A DNA stretch of 64,000 bases from Symbiotaphrina buchneri. Its lineage: Eukaryota > Ascomycota > Symbiotaphrinales > Symbiotaphrinaceae. A model generated the notes under the pieces. It worked only from the letters and a program-made list of their open reading frames with translations. It was not told where the DNA came from and did no database searches. Below, in pieces: positions 60,409-64,000 of this stretch (position 1 is the stretch's first letter; each line of letters begins with the position of its first letter). A program made the translations under genes and the position numbers. The stretch is from assembly GCA_001599915.1 (NCBI GenBank), contig BCIG01000001.1, forward strand, positions 992,001 through 1,056,000, in the 5' to 3' direction.

Positions 60409-61514
60409 ATGACAGCGAGCTCCAGTGAGCCGTCGGCGCGGGGCCATGATTCCGATGCACATCAGAAGCGTGTGGATCAAGAGAAAGCGATAAAGCGCAA
60501 CCCCCATCCGGATTTCAAGAAAGTTGAAGCATCAAGGCCGGACTGGGATGAAAATGCACAATGGCATTTCACCAAGACGCGTGATCCCAATTGGACATGG
60601 GGTCAGGGCGGGAACGACGGGGGCGATTCACTGGAGAAAGATCATGTAGAGATTGACCCTTATTCGGAAGGTCGACCATCGGCATACAACTACAAGTTGT
60701 TGATTTCTGGAATTATCCCCAGACCGATTGGGTTTCTCAGCACGAGATCCAAAGATGGTTCGACTACGCCCGATGGCAGAATGACCTGTTGCTGATTCCA
60801 GAGGGTAGGGACGTCGACGAACTTGGCACCGTTTTCTTATACACAGGTCATCAACCATGATCCACCTATTTTCATCGTTGGATTCGCTGGAGGGATTTCC
60901 AGGGCTAAAGACACCCTCGGGAATTTGATAGACACAGAAGAATGTGCGTCAAGGCCGATGAGACAGCCCTCGAGAGGCCGAGTATCTGATGGCTGACCAT
61001 AACTCTAGGTGTACTCAACATCATCTCCGAACATTTCATTGAAGCTGCAAATGCGAGTTCCATCAATGCGCCGTATGGTGTTTCTGAATGGGCTCTTACT
61101 GGCTTACATCCAGCGCCCTGTACGCATGTCAAAGCTTCCAGGGTTAAAGAAGCGGTCTTTTCGACGGAATGTAAACTTATGGAGGTCAAAGAGTTCGAGA
61201 GCCGTGCAAATCCCGGCAACAAGACAGGCGTACTGGCGATTTTGGAAGGAGTCAATTTCTGGGTGAGGGAGGATGCTATCAATGAAGAGAAGAATATAAT
61301 TGACCCCGCGGTATGCCATCGCCCTCCAGCGTTGAAGCCTGTCACTGGTTCTGACAACTCCCACGCACAGATATTGAGACCCATGAGTCGGTTAGGCGGG
61401 ATCTCGTATGGTAGGCTCGTTGAAGGGATGGAACTCTTGAGACCGGATTTTGATAAAGAGGCGACAAAAGAAGACGTGCAATCATTGCTCAAGCCCAAAG
61501 TCGATGGACAATAG
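60409..61514 (+). CDS. Flavin reductase-like (FMN-binding split barrel) domain protein
   Basis: Exons 60409-60757, 60809-60943, 61009-61310 and 61371-61514 give 309 aa. From MTASSSEPSARGHDSDAH a conserved N-terminal stretch (RNPHPDFKKVEASRPDWDEN and WHFTKTRDPNWTWGQGGNDG) leads to the split-barrel domain: YKLLISGIIPRPIGFLST, then after the first splice RSKDGTSTNLAPFSYTQVIN and HDPPIFIVGFAGG, ECVLNIISEHFIEAANAS, NAPYGVSEWALTGL, VLAILEGVNFWVREDAINEE and SRLGGISYGR. These are the marks of the DIM6/NTAB-type flavoprotein oxygenase family. The first intron (60758-60808) uses a GTTCGA donor; it was chosen because it restores KDGTSTNLAPF, whereas later sites give introns of only 21-33 nt. An in-frame ATG at 60178 would add 77 residues with a basic, Arg-rich start that could be a mitochondrial signal; undecided. 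Confidence 0.88.
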
Positions 61515-62559
61515 TATAGTTACAATGCATGTATAAAGACGGTGAGACCGATGAAAACATATCAAAACACATGTCATTTGTTTTCGTGGTTGACAGATAC
61601 AGGATTTGTCTCCATGACAGCTTAAGTGCCCTGTCATCATTACCGAGTCATGACGGCAAGGGCTTTGGGTTGAAAAAGAAGTTGAACAGTAAGGTATTAC
61701 CTGGTGCTTGTTAGGGATAGTACAGCTTAGGCTCAGAAGTGGCCAGACGATAAGGTGCTGCCGCATGCTCTTGCAAACTATTGTAACATCTGAAAGCGTG
61801 GTTGAGAGTTGAGGTCGCAAGGTGCACATCTCATGGGCCGTTCTGTTGTGCACGGATTACAGGCAAGCTGCGAATATCCTACTTCGTACCCTTCTTTGTC
61901 TCAGAGTGACCCCCTTCAACAAAGCGAAACTCTGTTTTCGGAACTTCTGAAATAGTAATTCTCTAGAACGGTGTTCTTCAAATCTTTCATACGGTGACCC
62001 TCCAAATATTCATGGTTTCAGAAAGTGAGATCGGCCTGTCATTGCGCTCTGGTCGCTCATTATAACACCGGCCGGGGTGGATGTAAGCCCAGCTCAGCAC
62101 GGTACAACCGATAATCATCAGCATTGCCCGTGGGCACAACCAATAGGCTCCGCGTGTACGACCTTTGAGCGGGATTGGGCCGGTGGTGCCAGCCAACAAA
62201 ACACACATCGCGGTCAGGACCAGCATCTACCATTTCCCTTGAAGCCCGTTTGCCGGCTTTGTTCCGTTGGCAGAAGAGTCGGTCGCCCCGAATAAACGGT
62301 CCTGATGCCAATTACCTTACTTTCTTACTGGCACTGCTCGAGTCCGAAGTCTTAACTTTGGCCGAGCGCGAGCCTACCGAAGGTTCGTAGTCAGCCGCAA
62401 TCCACGGAAAACATCCAAGCATCCAAGCCCCCCCACCAAGTCACCTAGCGCTCCCTTGCCCAAACAAGGCTGAGCAGCTGCCCTGGCTCACCATCCGCTG
62501 GGGGCAACACATCCTTAAAAAGTCGACTCCACCCGGCTTCTCCTCCCCGGCGATCTTCT
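61515..62559. other. Intergenic region upstream of the Hsp70-like gene
   Basis: About 1 kb holding the 3' flank of the flavin-reductase gene and the promoter of the Hsp70-like gene. Minus frames at 61987-62226 and 62060-62311 overlap and have no family content. A purine-poor leader (62400-62555) precedes the ATG. Confidence 0.5.
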
Positions 62560-64000
62560 ATGGACTCCATGAACCAACGTCTCAAGAGCCTTACCTGGGG
62601 TTCAAAGAGAAAATCGTCCTCGCACATTCCGCAGCAACAGCAGCAAGGACTGTCGCCCTCTGCCGTCCCAGGTCAGCAGCTCCCTACTCGCCTGGCCAGT
62701 CCTGCACCGTCAGCTCCCGGCTCTTCTACTACCAGCCTCCCAATGAATCCCAACGGACAAGCCGGCCGGCCGCCCAGCTATACTTCTTATCCGCCTGCCG
62801 CAGGCCAACCGGTCATGAGCGGAGCCCCACCGATCGGACGAACTGCCTCCCCCATGGGACCCGGTATGGGTCACCCTGCTCAACCAAGCCCGCCGATGCC
62901 TCCTCCGATCAACACCGGCGCCACTTCTGGATATCCACCGCAAGGGCACCATCCGATGGGTGCGCCAGCTCCCGGTGCAGGTGTTCCCCCTGGATACTAT
63001 CCCCAGGGCAACGCTCCTGCTGCCATGGGGCCTGGCATGCGCATGCCTGGAGGCGCGCCCCATGGTGCTCCAAGACCCGGGACCCAGTATGGTGCCCCGG
63101 TTGAGGTTGAAGGAGCTGGTCGTAGCAAGGCCTCGTTGATTGTTGGGATCGACTTCGTAAGTCCAGAAGGTCTGCGTACACGTACACAGACAGGCTAACT
63201 GGAATTGTGTAGGGGACCACGTTCTCGGGTGTCGCCTTTGCGTTTGTAACCGGAAATGATACGAAAGAGGATATCATCACCGAATGGCCTGGTGCTGGCA
63301 ATCAGACCAAGCAGAAGGTATAATATCTTCGAGATGTGCTTGATTACCGTTGACTAAGACTTGCCCTACCAGATTCCCACTGTGCTCTACTACGATCAAT
63401 ATCAAAAAGTCGTTGGATGGGGTCCTGATATCGCAGATGCCCTGGCACCCACAGGTTATCCCAAACCTGGCGTGCAAAAGGTTGAATGGTTCAAGCTACA
63501 GCTAATGCTCTCTGGAAATACATATATCGATCCTATCAACCTCCCGCCTCTACCACCCGGAAAGTCCGAGATCGATGTGGCAGCGGATTATCTGTTCAAA
63601 CTCCGACAAGCTATGAGAAATCAGTTACAGAAAGTTCTCGGTGAAGTATTCAGCAGAGAGGAGAGAAACATCAAGTACTTCCTTACTGTACCTGCCATCT
63701 GGAATGATGCAGGCAAAGCTGCCACTCGTGCTGCAGCCATCCAGGCTGGTTTCCTTCGGGACGAGAATGATAACCGCTTGACTCTCATCACTGAACCGGA
63801 GGCTGCAGCCATGTTCTGCTCCAAGACTGGATTACTCAATCTCAAGATTCATGACGCTGTTCTCATCGTTGATTGTGGAGGTGGTACCGTCGATCTGATC
63901 GCTTACGAAGTTGAAGAAGAGAACCCATTCACAGTAGCTGAGTGTACAGCTGGTTCAGGAGACTCTTGTGGATCGACCGCGCTGAATCGGAATTTCAGTA
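62560..64000 (+). CDS. Hsp70-family (actin-like ATPase) protein, HSPA12-like, cut by window edge
   Basis: Exons 62560-63156, 63213-63317 and 63373 to beyond 64000; introns 56 and 55 nt. The first about 190 residues are a Pro/Gly/Gln/Met-rich disordered region (GQQLPTRLASPAPSAP, PMGPGMGHPAQPSPPMPPP), beginning MDSMNQRLKSLTWGSKRKSS. The ATPase domain then starts LIVGIDFGTTFSGVAFAFV (phosphate 1 loop, created by the first splice), followed by IPTVLYYDQYQKVVGWG, YFLTVPAIWNDAGKAATRAA, LITEPEAAAMFC and LIVDCGGGTVDLIAYEVEE (phosphate 2 loop). The lack of a canonical Hsp70 substrate domain cannot be judged because the gene runs off the window. It is closer to the HSPA12/fungal Hsp70-like clan than to Ssa or Ssb. 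Role unknown; many fungal paralogues exist. Confidence 0.9.

Noticed and set aside
60758-60808. GC-AG or 21-nt introns at the first flavin-reductase splice
   Set aside because: They would be 33 or 21 nt, below plausible fungal intron size; a 51-nt GT-AG intron with a GCTGAT branch gives the conserved sequence.

Overview
This window is nuclear DNA from a filamentous ascomycete (Pezizomycotina). The evidence is compact genes with many 46-70 nt GT-AG introns, short CTAAC or CTGAC branch sites close to the acceptors, fungus-specific families (DUF4045/gelsolin-like protein, Cps1/Dip2-type double AMP-binding protein, fungal LysM protein, Pbs2-type MAP kinase kinase), and an A+T-rich transposon block with the look of repeat-induced point mutation (RIP). 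I cannot place it to class from sequence alone. Exon joins below were worked out by eye from splice signals, reading frame and family conservation. All complete models keep frame, and several give the family's usual length (uS8 130 aa, importin beta 874 aa, Arl2 181 aa).

Layout, left half. A gene of unknown function enters from the left edge (2-778, minus). It is followed by an EBP-type sterol isomerase (1723-2621, minus), a secreted double-cupredoxin protein (3110-4644, minus), a histidine-phosphatase protein resembling TFIIIC tau55 (6390-7655, minus), ribosomal protein uS8/RPS22 (7999-8662, minus), an intracellular LysM protein (9255-10225, plus), a long choline kinase (10658-13167, minus), an auxin-efflux-type membrane carrier (14274-16268, minus) and the Pbs2-like MAPKK (18324-20434, plus).

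Centre. At 22488-28371 lies a 5.9 kb element with about 75 bp terminal inverted repeats flanked by TA. It carries a decayed Tc1/mariner (DD34E) transposase at its right end, and a smaller fossil bounded by two 385 bp direct repeats (LTR-like) is nested inside it. The middle of the element is extremely A+T rich, while about 0.5-0.7 kb at each end is not.

Right half. This carries importin beta/Kap95 (29293-32369, minus), the DUF4045/gelsolin-like protein (33360-38292, minus), Arl2-type GTPase (38841-39716, minus), a GNAT-like protein (40595-42763, plus), DEAD-box helicase Drs1 (43605-46093, plus), the Cps1/Dip2-like protein (46646-52508, minus), an aminoglycoside-phosphotransferase-fold kinase (53014-54111, minus), poly(A) polymerase (55157-57401, minus), a ten-exon alpha/beta hydrolase of the homoserine acetyltransferase-like family (58055-59583, minus), a flavin-reductase-fold protein (60409-61514, plus) and an Hsp70-family protein running off the right edge (62560 onward, plus).

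The genes are mostly housekeeping: translation, ribosome assembly, nuclear import, mRNA 3' end formation, phospholipid and sterol synthesis, and osmostress signalling. They do not form an obvious pathway cluster. The least ordinary parts are the nested, unevenly mutated transposon, the unidentified left-edge gene with a repeated tryptophan/arginine motif, and a short AGGTAAGGTA-type motif that recurs in many intergenic stretches.
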